From assembly GCA_002964805.2 (NCBI GenBank), contig PUDQ02000113.1:620001-684000 (forward strand): a stretch of 64,000 nucleotides of DNA. Direction: 5' to 3'. Origin of the DNA: Trametes villosa. Lineage: Eukaryota > Basidiomycota > Agaricomycetes > Polyporales > Polyporaceae. The notes below the pieces were generated by a model that worked only from the letters and a program-made list of their open reading frames with translations, was not told where the DNA came from and made no database searches. Position 1 is the stretch's first letter. Every line of letters begins with the position of its first letter. Of the stretch, positions 1-11,176 are shown piece by piece. The position numbers were made by a program, and so were the translations under genes.

Positions 1-812
1 GACGTCTGCGAACACCTCTGAGCCGATCGCGGGTCCGTCGACGGGCTGATCGGACGTCGTTCTGACGGTAAGCTTTGCCTAGCCGCATGTTTGCCATTCT
101 GTTCACCGTCTATTTCCAGGTTCCCCATACTCTCAGCCTATCCAAGACACGACACAAACTACGTGCTCTCTCCCGCTAGACAGCCAAGTACATTCTACCA
201 AGATCGTGTTCAAAGCCTTTGCACCGGTGGCAGGTACGCTGGCATCGCTCGCCGAGACGATCACCCTCCTAACGAGTGCTTGCAGACGACACGAAGCTGC
301 GTTCGCGAGCGCGCCGCCAGGCAGCCCGACAATCGTCGTGGGCGACGCGGCGGGGTGTCCAAGGTGTGTACAGAGTGCGCGCGCGCAAGCCTCGGGGCGC
401 GCGCGAGTGTGGACGGCGCGAAGGGTGGGTGGGCGCGGGGGTGCGGGTGTATTCGGGCGAGGGTCGGGGCGCATCGGGTGTATCCAGAATTGTAGCTCGG
501 GGCCCATGTATCCAGATGATTCCAAATACATCCGTTTTATTCCAGATGCCATAGGATACATGTGGATGTATGAGGACACATGGGGACGCATTTTTATGCA
601 TCCTCAGGACACTTATGCATCCAGGTAGATCCTCAAATATCTATTGAGAGGGACCTTTACGGATACATGAGGAGAGATCAGGATATATATGGATGGATCT
701 GGATCTTGTCGATTCTCACTGGGGGTGAACGTTTGGAGATGGTCGTGGTCGCGAACTGAGTGTAGTAAGTAGCACGGTGGAAGGCGCGGCCGCGACGCGC
801 CGGGGAGCGCGT
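1..812. other. Left-edge region without a certain gene
   Basis: No gene can be supported here. The first 60 bases are coding-like on both strands: the plus strand gives a short tail ending in EPIAGPSTG and a stop at about position 49, while the minus strand gives an open stretch running off the left edge. Either could be the end or start of a gene outside the window. Positions 300-480 are very GC-rich with CGCG runs. Positions 480-710 hold a degenerate repeat field described separately. The last 100 bases would be the promoter and leader of the gene starting at 813. Confidence 0.5.
480..710. repeat. Degenerate GGATACAT-like repeat field
   Basis: About a dozen imperfect copies of a short motif related to TGTATCCAG on one strand and GGATACATG on the other follow one another with irregular spacing. 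Examples are TGTATCCAG, GGATACATGTGGATGTATG, AGGACACATGGGG and GGATACATGAGG. The field is AT-richer than the GC-rich block before it. It may be a decayed minisatellite or an array of binding sites; I cannot tell which. Confidence 0.45.
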
Positions 813-2360
813 ATGCCTCGTCTCATACCACGACTCCTCCGAGCACTCGACTATGCACGCTCTCGCCCACCACGCTCATATCGTAGACCAGCACCATCGC
901 CTTATGTTGCGCCGACAGACCCGATAAAAGAGTTCACGCGGCCAGAGGAAGTAGACATCTCACCGGCCGGCCGAACACAGTCTATCCTCCTGGACCGCAA
1001 GGCACTCCGTTTGATCTATCGACATGCGCGTTATCAGCGGTCAAAAGGCATCGCGCCGTACGTGTACGTCTCCGAGTCAAGATGGAGAGCGAAGCAGGCG
1101 CGAGGGCGGGCACCGCTGGGCATGCAGCCGCGAGAAATGACCGAGGAAGAGCGGTCGTTCTATGCGAATCCTTACTGTGCGTATCCTTAGAGTGGTTGTT
1201 GTATATCTTCGCTAACTGCGTGCGGTAGTGCGCATGCTAGGCAGTCCGCTGCGCCAATGCTTCCAGACAAACTGGATGGTACCCCGAGGTTCGTCCAGGT
1301 GGTGACTGCTATTGAGCCAAAGCACTGACTTGGAACCAGAGATGTTGATCCGGATGACACCCATGCTGCTGCCCACAACTCCCCCTGAGAAGACAAAATG
1401 CACATTCCTACCAAGCGGTCTCGAGCACCCCGCCTTTTCCCGCTTCCAAGGCGGACGGAGCGGCTACTTGCTATGCCACAAGCGGGTCGTCGAGTTTGTT
1501 CGCGAGAAAGGTAGGCTGTCCAAAAATCCTGAAGCGCGTACATGCTCACCAAGTGACGGTGCTATACTGCAGGTTCCTACAGGCGGTTCTCCCCCGAGGG
1601 CGTGTACACCGTGCCCATGCACCCCCTCATCACGCAGCAGATCGGGCATCTCTTGCGACTTCGCGTCCTGCAAGAACTCCAGATGCTCACACGACGGCTT
1701 CTACGGAGACGACGACAAGCAAAGTCGGACGAACCCCCGCTGCTGAGGCGTCTGACCCGTGCTGAATGGGCTGAGATCAAGACGTCCGGCGTGGTGCCAT
1801 ACAAAAACGCCGTCGCGATACTCGTCGTTCCTCCTCAGAACAGGGACCCCGAAACGAAGACTCGTCCGTCGCCTTCAACCGGTTCCGTGCCGAATCCAGA
1901 AGACCTGCTACGCAAGGACATGCCGAGCAGCCTCCCGCTATCTGTTATGCACCCGACGGCACAGGAAGAGTTCAAGCTCGCAGGGCTTCCGGATACCGTG
2001 CCGCCGTCACAGGTCCCTCTGTATAACGGCGTCTCCATGTTCCCGTCACGGACACAGAGAGCAGCTCTCCATGCGGCCCTCGGGGAGGTGCTGAGGGCGG
2101 AACGCACAACACATCTTATGACAGAGTCGACGCCATCGGTCCGTGGTAGCAGTGGTATCTCGCCTAACGGCGCTCCATTGCGGGTTAAAGGCGACCAGAA
2201 GGCGAGCCATGCGATCTTGGTTTGCTCGGACGAAAAGACCATCCTTCGAGGGGACACTGTTCCTCTGGCAATCGCGCTTTGGAGGATCCGCATGTGGGAA
2301 GGGGTCACGGGCGAGGACTGTTTTGTGGATTGGATGGCGGACCCACCTCGCGAAGCGTAG
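813..2360 (+). CDS. Conserved fungal protein of unknown function, possibly mitochondrial
   Basis: Four exons (813-1176, 1229-1288, 1340-1510, 1573-2360) give a 460-residue protein. Introns are 51-62 nt with clear GT...AG ends; the first contains a GCTAAC branch site. The N-terminus (MPRLIPRLLRALDYARSRPP) is rich in Arg and Leu and lacks acidic residues for about 35 positions, which resembles a mitochondrial presequence. A compact segment NPYLRMLGSPLRQC is rebuilt exactly by the first splice and looks like a conserved core. A basic stretch LTRRLLRRRRQAK lies mid-protein. I do not recognise the family. The start at 813 is the ATG nearest the conserved part; the in-frame codon at 777 is not ATG. 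The gene is followed 135 bp downstream by the convergent PRE3 gene. Confidence 0.8.
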
Positions 2361-2495
2361 ATATACATACATTACCGCCCTTGCATAATCCGCGTAGCTT
2401 ACTATCCTCATATACCTCTTATGATGATTCACCATCCTAGCATTACACTATCGACCACTCAGGAAAACATCCAGTATACATTGCATAGACTCGTC

Positions 2496-3432
2496 TTATG
2501 CGTCTACGGCCATCGCCACGGCCGCTGCCAAGTCGGCGTCCTTCGTGGCCGTCCCGAGCACCTCTTTCCCTTGCCAGAACTTGGGGAGCTGGTCGCCGGG
2601 GACGAACAGCCGCTCGACCTTGTCCTCCGTGATCACACACATCCGAATAACACCGCCGGACGAGCCATCTCGGGACATCGCCAACGAGAGGGCTACACAA
2701 GCGCGTCAATCCCCGCTATATGCGCTAATTTGGAAACACGTACTGTTCTTGACGAACTCGACGGTCTGGTCACGGTCCCATCCCTCCTGGTATGTCGCGT
2801 CGCAGTAACCGTAGACATATGTGGAACCCGATCCGCCGATCGCCCACGGCTGCTTGAACAGACCACCGCCGAGAGGGATGTTGTACACGCTCGGCCCGAG
2901 CTCCTTGTCCCAACCAGCGACGATGATACCCGCGGAGAGGCCGTCCTTGTTGTCGTAGCAAAGCTTCTGGAACATGGTGGCGGCGGTGTGAACGGATGGT
3001 GGTGCGCCGCTCGTTTGTCTGTTCGTGTAGGACATTGAGATATAGTGCAGATAAACGTGCACGCGAGGTACGTACGTATGGAGCTGAAGGTAGTAGTGGA
3101 CAATATCCGCGATGGCCTGGGTGTCTGCCGCGGAGCCCGACCGACAGCAGTAAATGCGATCGTGGACATGGGTCAGTTTGTCCGTAACACGGTTTGCCTG
3201 GGTGGAGAGTCAGTCACTGCCAGGCCGTGGAGTATGTGTTGCATACAATGTAGCTTCCGGTAGTGGTACGACTGTCTGCGCCGACGACAACACCGTCCTT
3301 GAACTGGACCGCCATGATCGAGGTCTATGTCCCGCTAAAGATCAATACTGTGCCCTGAACAGGAAGGAGATTCGTACGCACACCGAGGTTGACCTCGCCG
3401 GACTTGAGGCGTGCAATATCAATGGTCTCCAT
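2496..3432 (-). CDS. PRE3: 20S proteasome subunit beta type 1 (caspase-like catalytic subunit)
   Basis: Five exons (3432-3382, 3324-3247, 3197-3076, 3018-2744, 2692-2496) encode 240 residues. This is one of three proteolytic beta subunits of the 20S core; it cleaves after acidic residues. The 17-residue propeptide [17 protein letters not shown] is followed directly by TSIMAV, so the catalytic N-terminal threonine is freed by cutting between Gly17 and Thr18; intron 1 falls exactly at that bond. Further family marks are [31 protein letters not shown] and the C-terminal SSGGVIR. Length matches the family. It is convergent with the unknown gene at 813 and divergent from RPN12, with 214 bp between the two starts that may serve as a shared promoter. 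First of three adjacent proteasome genes. Confidence 0.95.
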
Positions 3433-3646
3433 GTCGTAGAAAGCGGTAAAGAGGAGAATGCGGTGAGGATGTGAGGGCGGGAGATGAGGGACGGTGCAGA
3501 ACAGGCGGTGGCTGAATGCAGGAGGTGACGCGTCGACGCGCGTCGCGGGCGCTTCTCTTCACTCCTCCGTCCGACCTCCTGCACCTCCGCCTTGTACCAA
3601 ACCGCCTCTCTTCCAGTCCGCTCTAGCTCTCCACGTTAACCTCAAG

Positions 3647-4712
3647 ATGGCGCCCCCACAACTCGTGCAACTCTACAAGGAGATTCAGCAAACATTCACC
3701 TCGGGGAATCTGCAGCAGACCGGCGTGCTGCTCACCAAGCTGAAGGCACGCCTCCTTCAATAGCTATGAGCGGACGGGGTCGCTTATGATTACAACCAGA
3801 TCGCTCTGACGGAGGCCGGTCTTCTTGTCCCCCTCGGAAACCCAAGTCCCCAGGACTTGGTCATTGCGCGTGAGTAGTTAACGTCAACTTGCATGGGCGC
3901 GGTATTCTAACCATCCTGATGTGTCTTCCCAGGTGATATCCTCGAAGTCGGCGCGTTCTGGAGCATACGGACAAAGGATATCCCCTCCTTCGACCGCTAC
4001 TTCTCGCAACTCCAAACGTTCTACAACGACTTCAGGTGCGCGCGCCTTGTCCCGCTTCGCATCTCGTTTCTGAACGCCTCCCTTGCAGCTCCGTACTCCC
4101 CCCATCACCGCGCGAATATCCCCTGCGCGGCCTGAACCTCATCCGCCTCCTCACCCAGAACCGCATCGCCGACTTCCACACCACGCTCGAGTCCCTCCCC
4201 CTCCGCGCCGACGCGCTCACCGGCAACCCGTTCATCGCGCACCCGATCAACCTGGAGCAGTGGCTCATGGAGGGCAGCTACAGCAAGGTTTGGAATGCAC
4301 GAGAAGAGGCGCCCGCGGAGGAGTACAAGTTCTTCGTCGACAGCCTGATGGGCACCATCAGGTAGGCTGCACAGTCGAGTGTATGGCATATGCGTGGTGC
4401 TGACAGGCGGCGCGTAGGAACGAGATCGCGAGCTGCGAGGAAGCGGCATATGATAGCCTACCACTGAAGGATGCGGCGACTCTGCTGTTCTTCAAGACGC
4501 ACGCAGAGTTGGTCACCTTTGCCCAGCAGGTACGTTCAGATCTGCGTTATGAGAACGTGGGCTCATATACGCTACAGCGAGGGTGGCAGGTAGACCTGAC
4601 AGCAGGGAAGATCACCTTTGCGAAGAAGACTGAGGAGAAGGTCGAGATTCCAAAGGAGAAACTGATCCTTGCTAACCTACAGTACGCACGGGAGCTGGAG
4701 CAGATTGTGTAG
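3647..4712 (+). CDS. RPN12: 26S proteasome regulatory subunit RPN12 (PSMD8)
   Basis: Six exons (3647-3745, 3800-3869, 3933-4035, 4089-4361, 4418-4529, 4578-4712) encode 263 residues, the normal size. Rpn12 is a lid subunit of the 19S particle and adds late in lid assembly. Visible family segments are [42 protein letters not shown], and a CSN8/PSMD8-type PCI half ([19 protein letters not shown]) near residues 140-215. Intron 1 is unusual: only a GC-AG intron (donor AAG|GCACGC, acceptor CCAG at 3799) rejoins KLK to IALTEAG in frame, since an in-frame stop follows shortly and no GT donor fits. The remaining introns are standard. The start is the only ATG before the conserved [14 protein letters not shown]. 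Confidence 0.94.
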
Positions 4713-4896
4713 TTTAGTCTTCTCAGACAACTTGCCTTGTCATTTGTATCTCTGGCTGTCTGCATAACGGCGCTTCTCGTTGCGTCTTCTCGCGTACAGC
4801 GCTGACCCCACATCCAGAGTATCAGTGGGCTTGAAAATCGCAGTCAAAAAGCCGCCGATGAGTCCATAGTACATTACAATGCAAGGTATGACACGA

Positions 4897-5967
4897 TCAC
4901 TCGAAGTTCTCCAGAGCCTCCTTCGCCTTTGTTGCGGCCTCCTCGTACAAGTCTTTCGGGATGAGTTGGTGGATGCCGTTGGTCTCCTCGCCGACCCAAG
5001 ACACTTCGAGCTCGAAGTCCTTCTCCTTCGCATCGTCGTGGACGAGGTAGATACTGCAATACTTATGAGCTTGTGTCATGCGCGATATAAGGCCCAGGGC
5101 TTACATTCGTGCTGCCTCAAGAACTGCTTCCCGCATGGAGAGCTCGTCAAACTTGAGCTTCTCGAGCTCGGTCTTGGCGAGTTGGCGACCCTTCCCGACA
5201 GCGGCGCCGCGGTAGCCCTGTAATCCATTAAGTATGGCTGCCATAAGAATGAATCAACAGACATGACGTACGTATGAGACGCCGCTAGGCTCAACCACAA
5301 ACAGTGTGGGGCCAGTCTTGTCTACCGCGCCGAGAATGGTGCTGCATCCAAATGGCCGGACAGAAGAGTACAGAGTGTATGCTTGGACATACAGCCCTAC
5401 TCGGTCCACGACGTACTGGAAACACGGTTAGCGAGTCCCATATCATCATGCCTGCAGCTATACTCACTTGGAGGGTCGGCGCGGCACGGTAGTTCTCGCG
5501 GTAGCTCGAAGCCTCATCCCGTGCACGGTTGGCCAAATGCCGGCCATCTGCGAGATACCCTGCTGATGCCTGCACAGAACGCCATTGAGAGGGTGTACGA
5601 TGAGTACGAGGAGGCTTGAACGTACAATGCCGATGTGCTTGTCCACCGTATATATCCGCTTGTTGGTCTCCGGGATGAGGAGTTTGGAGTGGACGAGCTT
5701 CTCGACCGCGAGGACAATGCCGTCCTTGACGCGAATGCCGATGGCAGTTCTGTTGAGCAGGCGTACATCAGTCACAACAGCACAGGTTAGAAACAACCGC
5801 ATGCATACCCTGAGTTCTCTACTGCCTTGTTCGCGTATTCCACCTGCACCGAATGTCAGATCCGTTCAGAGGCGTTCCCTGACGCGTCCCGATCGCACCT
5901 GGAATATGCGGCCGTCCGGGGAGTAGGTGCTGGCCGACAGATCATATCCCGTGCCGATAGAGGTCAT
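4897..5967 (-). CDS. PRE10: 20S proteasome subunit alpha type 7 (PSMA3-type)
   Basis: Seven exons (5967-5899, 5843-5809, 5749-5626, 5569-5468, 5415-5272, 5217-5105, 5053-4897) encode 247 residues. The N-terminus [20 protein letters not shown] and the following [12 protein letters not shown] carry the alpha-subunit signature that gates the core particle; GYDLS points to alpha7. Other marks are [41 protein letters not shown] and the acidic-rich tail [11 protein letters not shown]. All splice sites are GT...AG and rebuild the family sequence without gaps. It ends 184 bp from the convergent RPN12 and its start lies 250 bp from the divergent NUP82 start, suggesting a shared promoter on that side. 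Third proteasome gene of the trio. Confidence 0.95.
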
Positions 5968-6217
5968 GGTAGCTTCAGATTAACTTCAGAAGAAAGCTGG
6001 ACAGAAGGGTAGGAGGAAGGCAGGCGGAGGACCGGGAGGATTGCGTAGAGTGCGTATAGCAGGACGCGCAACCCCTGCCATCGACGCGTGCGCGTGCGAA
6101 CGACCTGCCGTTCCGGGCGCGCTCGCGTCTGGCGTCAAATGACCGCGTTCCCCAGTCGCGTCCTCGTTCGTGCTGCTCCTCCACGTCCTCCATCTCTATT
6201 GACTCTACGGGCGCACT

Positions 6218-9200
6218 ATGGCTGGTGAAGAAGACTGGGAAGAGCTGCTGAGGGACCATCCTGTGTTTTCATTGCCTAAAAGCGTGTCTGGTCCTAGCGG
6301 GAAGGGCGAGGAGTCCCTCAACCTCTCACTGAGCTCGCTTCCGGACTTTGTCAACCTTGATCCTGTCGACGACAAACCAACACCATCTGGGCGGAGACAG
6401 GCTGTCGCTATCAAGGATGCCGATCTCATAGTTGCTGTTGGCTCTGAGATCCGCATTACCAGCCTCGGCGATTCCAAGGGTGCACGGAGCAGTTCTGAGA
6501 AGTTCTACAAAGTATGTGCTGTGGCGCAGACGAATGGGGGCACTATTGAACCTAACAAGGACGCGTAGATCCTGCACACACCAAACATCCAGTTTGAAAT
6601 TCATCAAATTGCACTGAACCCAAGCGGAAAGCTGTTGGCGGTAGCTGGTGCTTTCCAGGTGGCGGTCATCGTCTTGCCTCGGACGGGCTTCAACAAGCTC
6701 GTAACAGCGACAGTAGACTGCAAGTATGTGATATGTTTCGTGCGTGTGTGTGACTTTCTGACGCGAGTAGGTCTATCCAAATAGGACAGTACTGCCATGC
6801 CGCAGAGAGCTCTGCGCCGGTCGCCAAGATTGACTGGCATCCCTGGGGTCAGGGAGGGTCCACGCTCCTCGTCATGACCGTTGATGGGAAACTACGGTAT
6901 GTATCGTTGACGCCATAGTGGAACATTATTTCTAACATATATTCAGGGAATATGACATATCCGCCGATGCTGATGAGCCCCAACAAACCCTCTCCTTCGT
7001 TCCTGACAAGAAGAAGCGCTCCTTCGATGCTGAGGATGCGGCAGAGCGAGAGGTAGCATCATTCACCTTCGGGAAGGGTAAGGCCGACTGGGGTCCCCTA
7101 ACTGTGTATGCTGCCATGCGAAGTGGCGACATTTACGCCATATCCCCATACATGCCCAAGAACGCGTGAGTAACCCTATACTGCCCGAGGAAAGAGTTCA
7201 CCAACGTCGCATATTCAGCGCGGTACCGTCGACCTACGTGCACGCCTTGGAATGCTACGTTGCTGCTAAGCAAGAGTTTCTCTCAGCGTCCACGCGGGAG
7301 AACCCCGCGGCTGCAGACGGCCTGACCAACGTATACGACTACCAGCGGAAATATGTCAACGCATTGCTGAAACAACTCCCTCCTGGGACAGCTTGGCCAG
7401 CGACTACACGTCTTGTTCCGATGCATCCGCCCACTACCATCAAAAGCGCACCCGCACGGCAAGGCCCCTTCCTCCTTCAGCCATCACCCCGAAATCTGGC
7501 TGGAAGCGGCGGTGGAGATGCGACAGATGTGGTTTACTTGTCCTTCGGCGACGACGCCGCGGAGGAAAGCGAAGGGGAGACAGAGCGCCTGGGACTTGTC
7601 CTCGTGTCTTTCCAGGATGGCAAAGTCGACCTTTACCTAGATGTCGAAAAGGTGGAGGCACGATGGGAAACGAAGCATGTTAGTTTGGTCCCCATCTGCA
7701 TACAGAAGCAATACTCACAGATTGGGTTGCAGAAAACATCCAACGAGCTGCCCATGCTAGCGACGTACGAGAGCATCGACCTCGGCATTGTCTCCACGCT
7801 CAAGAGTGCGAGTACTTCACAACGCGGCCAATCTCTCCTGGAGCTTGTGCAAGGAAATCACCCCGTGTTCCTCAGCGACCCGATCCACGACGACACAATT
7901 TACGTCTACCATGCGTTTGGCGTGCATGTGTTGCAGCTGGAGCCGCTCCTCAAAAGTCTCGCGGTCGCATTACGGGATACGAATGAGACTAGCAGTGATG
8001 CCGGGTCATTGGAAACTACGCTGGATAAGGTCTCACAAACTGACGTCTTGCCAATACTCTTGACCTTCTCCGTTGAGCAACAGTAAGTGCCTCGTGGATT
8101 TTATGTGCTGCGACAGGTCCAACTCAGACCCCCCTCAGATCATCCTCCCCGGTTGTCGGCGTAGCAGTACCCAACGACGTTTACCTCACATACAGCATAT
8201 TCGTCCTCACATCTGCCATGCGAATGTCCGTCTTCCCCTTGAACCTCCGATCCGAATCGCCCTACTCGCCGGAGCCAGAAACACCTTCCTCGAAACCTAC
8301 TCCAGCCAGCCTCCCGGCGCCTCCCACACCTCCGACCCAGGCCGGCCCTTCCAGTCCTCCCAAGGCCCTACCTGCCCCACCAGAAGGCCCACCAGCCTAC
8401 ATTTCGCTCCTGGAAGAGGAGCCGTTCAAGATCCCGCAAGCGATCGCGCGCACCACCGGCCTCCCGCACAACCCGCGGCTCTCCCTCCCCAACAACCCGA
8501 ACATCACCAAGGGCGAGTTCATGATCACGCCGGACACGCTCCGCTACCTCGGCACCGTCGTCGAGCACTTCTCCGCACAGATCCACGACGTGCAGCTCGC
8601 GCAGCGCGCAGCGGAGACGCGCGCCTCGCTGCAGGAGCAGGAGTTCAAGCGCCAGCGCGCGAAGTGCGCGGAGCTGCTCGAGACGGCGCGCGGCCTCGGC
8701 GGCGCGGAGCAGGCGCAGCGCGAGCGGCTCGCGCGCGTGCAGGAGGCGCAGCGCGCGCTGCTTGCGCGCCTCGACCGGACGCTGCAGGGCCTGATGGCGA
8801 AGGCGAGCCCGGAGCTGAGCGAGAACGAGACGAAGTGGTTCGAGGAGCTGCGGCGCATGAAGGCGGAGGTCGTTGGCGCGGGCAAGTTCGACGACCGGGC
8901 GTTGGTGGCGAGAGCGAAATTGGTGAGTCGACGTATAGTGGGCTTCCGGGCCTGGGTGAATGGAAGAGGACTGACGCGGATGGTATTGCAGCTCCGGCGG
9001 GAGGTCGACCGGTTGCTTCCTCACCTCAAAGAGCTACGGGAGAAGGAGGAGACGCGGAAGAAGAGTGTAGTAGCCAGCCGGGAGGCCCTCGGGGTCTCGC
9101 AGGCCTTCGAGCTCGGGAAGCGGTCCACTGAAGAGTGAGTCCAACCATTATCTCCGTGGAGCGTCGTAGATTATGGTGCTAATTCCGCGCTTCAGACGGA

Positions 9201-9313
9201 CAAGGATTAGTCTCATGGAAGCCGAGATCCTGCGACTGGCGAACATACTTGATCTATCGCTCGGGCGGCCACCCACCGTGCAGGCCCAGGACGGGGAAGC
9301 AAAGGACAAGTGA
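6218..9313 (+). CDS. NUP82: Nucleoporin NUP82 (NUP88 homologue)
   Basis: Eight exons (6218-6511, 6569-6723, 6771-6896, 6947-7165, 7219-8082, 8139-8922, 8992-9134, 9196-9313) give about 900 residues. Nup82 anchors the cytoplasmic mRNA-export platform of the nuclear pore together with Nsp1 and Nup159. The N-terminal two thirds look like a beta-propeller (repeated hydrophobic strands such as IDWHPWGQGGSTLLVMT and DWGPLTVYAAMRSGDIYAI); the last 250 residues are a long coiled coil rich in Gln, Glu, Arg and Leu, the part that binds Nsp1 in yeast. Positions 7679-7720 look like a 42 nt intron (GTTAGT donor, TCACAG acceptor) but have no stop and keep the frame, so the product may be 886 or 900 residues. 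Its partner NSP1 lies 8 kb downstream. Confidence 0.88.
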
Positions 9314-10109
9314 TTCGCTCCCGCGATGTGTTCGCTGTGCATGTATTTCTAGCGTCGGACGCCCGTTGTTTGTATGGCTGTTTGCCCGTTTGGACGGTTT
9401 AAGGGCTGATTTACACTTTGTGTACGTGCATCCGACCGGCAGCTATCACCGGGGCCCACACGACCGGCTGTGGCACAAGGTTTACAGGTAGACTGGGCAG
9501 GTCCGCTTGGTCTCGTAAGTTTGTGTGCGTCTACACTGTCCGAAGACGCGTCCGGCGTTCTCCCGACTCGGACAACATTGCGCGCGTTCATATCGGACTC
9601 GCCGCTCGCCGCGCGAGGCTGACTATGGGGACGAACTACACCGAGCACGACACCCGCAGGCACTGGCGGGAGGCCATGTCCCTGCGGCGGTGCGACAGAT
9701 ACGCGCACCGTCATAGACCGTCATACATATCTCCTCGGTCCCGGCGGAGGAGGAGAGTCAATGCATGCATCCCCGCGTTCGCGATCACCGCCCCGCGCTA
9801 CCCCGCACTGCGCGCCGGGTTTAGAGCGTGTGCCGGACCGGCAGCGTCTGCATGCGACCGCCATGGCGGCCTCGTCGGAAGCACTCAACATAGCCCAAAC
9901 ATAGCCTGGCGTGCACTAGCATCCCGCATACTTTCGCCAGGACGCCCGCGGGCTTCTGCTATAAGACCTCAGCCCACTCCCCCCGGCGCCCTCGCAATCC
10001 TATCTCCAGCCCCCCGCCTCCTCTCGCGCTCCCCACACTCACTGGCACCCTTGCCTGACTAGTACTCTGAGCGCCCCTCGACTCTTGCCGCTAGCCCCGG
10101 TCATCCACA
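9314..10109. other. Intergenic region, promoter of the thioesterase gene
   Basis: No gene seen. Open frames here lack introns or recognisable motifs. A TATAAG at 9960-9965 lies about 145 bp before the next ATG, and the last 100 bases form a pyrimidine-rich leader typical of fungal promoters. Confidence 0.5.
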
Positions 10110-10908
10110 ATGTCACCGTCATCAGAGCTTCCAGTGTTCAAGGGCGACATCGCGCCTGCCGTACAGGACGAGATACGCACCTTCTCGAAGCATGTCATGG
10201 AGCGCGGTGCGTTCGCGCGCTCGACGGGCTCCTCACTCGTCCTCGCGGAGGTGGGCGTGTTCAAGCGCGAGAGGGACGGGAAGGCGCACGCGCGGGTCAC
10301 GTACCAGACTACTGTGCACGAAGGTACGTCTTCCCGCCGAAGCTGTGCGCGCATCCTGCAGAACAATTGGACTGAGTGTCGCAACGCGCGTGTGTGTGCA
10401 GATATGCTGAACATCACCGGGAACCTGCATGGGGGCTGCGCGGTGTACATGATTGACATGTACGTGCCTCTTTCGTAATGCGTGCCGCATGCGCTGACAG
10501 GAAACGGACAGATGCTCGTCGATGGCCCTCGCCGTGCTTGGGATGTCCACCGGGAAGCCCTGGAACTTCGTCTCGCAGGCTATCAACACGACCTTCCACG
10601 CGCCCGTCTCGCTGTGAGTACTCTGTGCCCCCGCATCGTGCCCAACGCCAGCGCGCTGAGGCTTGCATGATCGTCCGCCAGCGGCGCGAAGATCGAGCTC
10701 GTGAATACGACCGTGTCTTTCGGCTCGCGCACGGTGTCCGCTATCACCGAGGTGTGTCCACGCCCGTCATCATGCTGCCGCCGCCACAACGTTAACGCTG
10801 ATCCGCGCCCGGCAGATTTGGGACGTCACGAACGGCCGCCTGTGCGTCACGGGCGTGCACAACAAGATGAAGCCGTCGGACCCCAAGCCGCCCCAGGCGA
10901 AGCTGTAA
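10110..10908 (+). CDS. Hotdog-fold thioesterase (PaaI/ACOT13-like)
   Basis: Five exons (10110-10323, 10402-10459, 10512-10613, 10682-10751, 10816-10908) encode 178 residues. The segment NITGNLHGGCAVYMIDMCSS carries the HGG motif of the PaaI/ACOT13 hotdog family, where the residues around the Asn and His bind and activate the CoA thioester; the fold continues through FVSQAINTTFHAPVSLGAKI and ends with a strand-rich tail. Enzymes of this family hydrolyse acyl- or aryl-CoA esters; the substrate cannot be read here. No clear organelle signal is visible. The start is the first ATG after a pyrimidine-rich leader. It converges on the WW-domain gene with 268 bp between stops. Confidence 0.85.
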
Positions 10909-11176
10909 TCAGGCGTAGGGCGGCCGGACGAACTTGACTCGAGTTCAAGGCGCACACTCATGTCAGCGCTGCAGCGGATTCGGTGGTGGAGCTGGAACGG
11001 ACTATCGAAACAAGTTATACTACTACTATTCACCAATCATTTGTAACATACTAGCTGCCACACCACCCAGAGGAACGCCTATTATATCATTTTGTCCGCT
11101 AGCGTTGGGATACGCTTGCAACTATACTGAAGAGCAAGCGAGAACAGATACCTTCGACGAATCACTCAAATACACA

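Noticed and set aside
1..60. End or start of a gene at the left edge
   Set aside because: Both strands give plausible short peptides and there is too little sequence to choose.
9418..10062. 214-codon open frame on the plus strand
   Set aside because: No splice context, Arg/Ala/Pro-rich composition typical of GC-rich noncoding DNA, and it runs into the promoter of the thioesterase gene.
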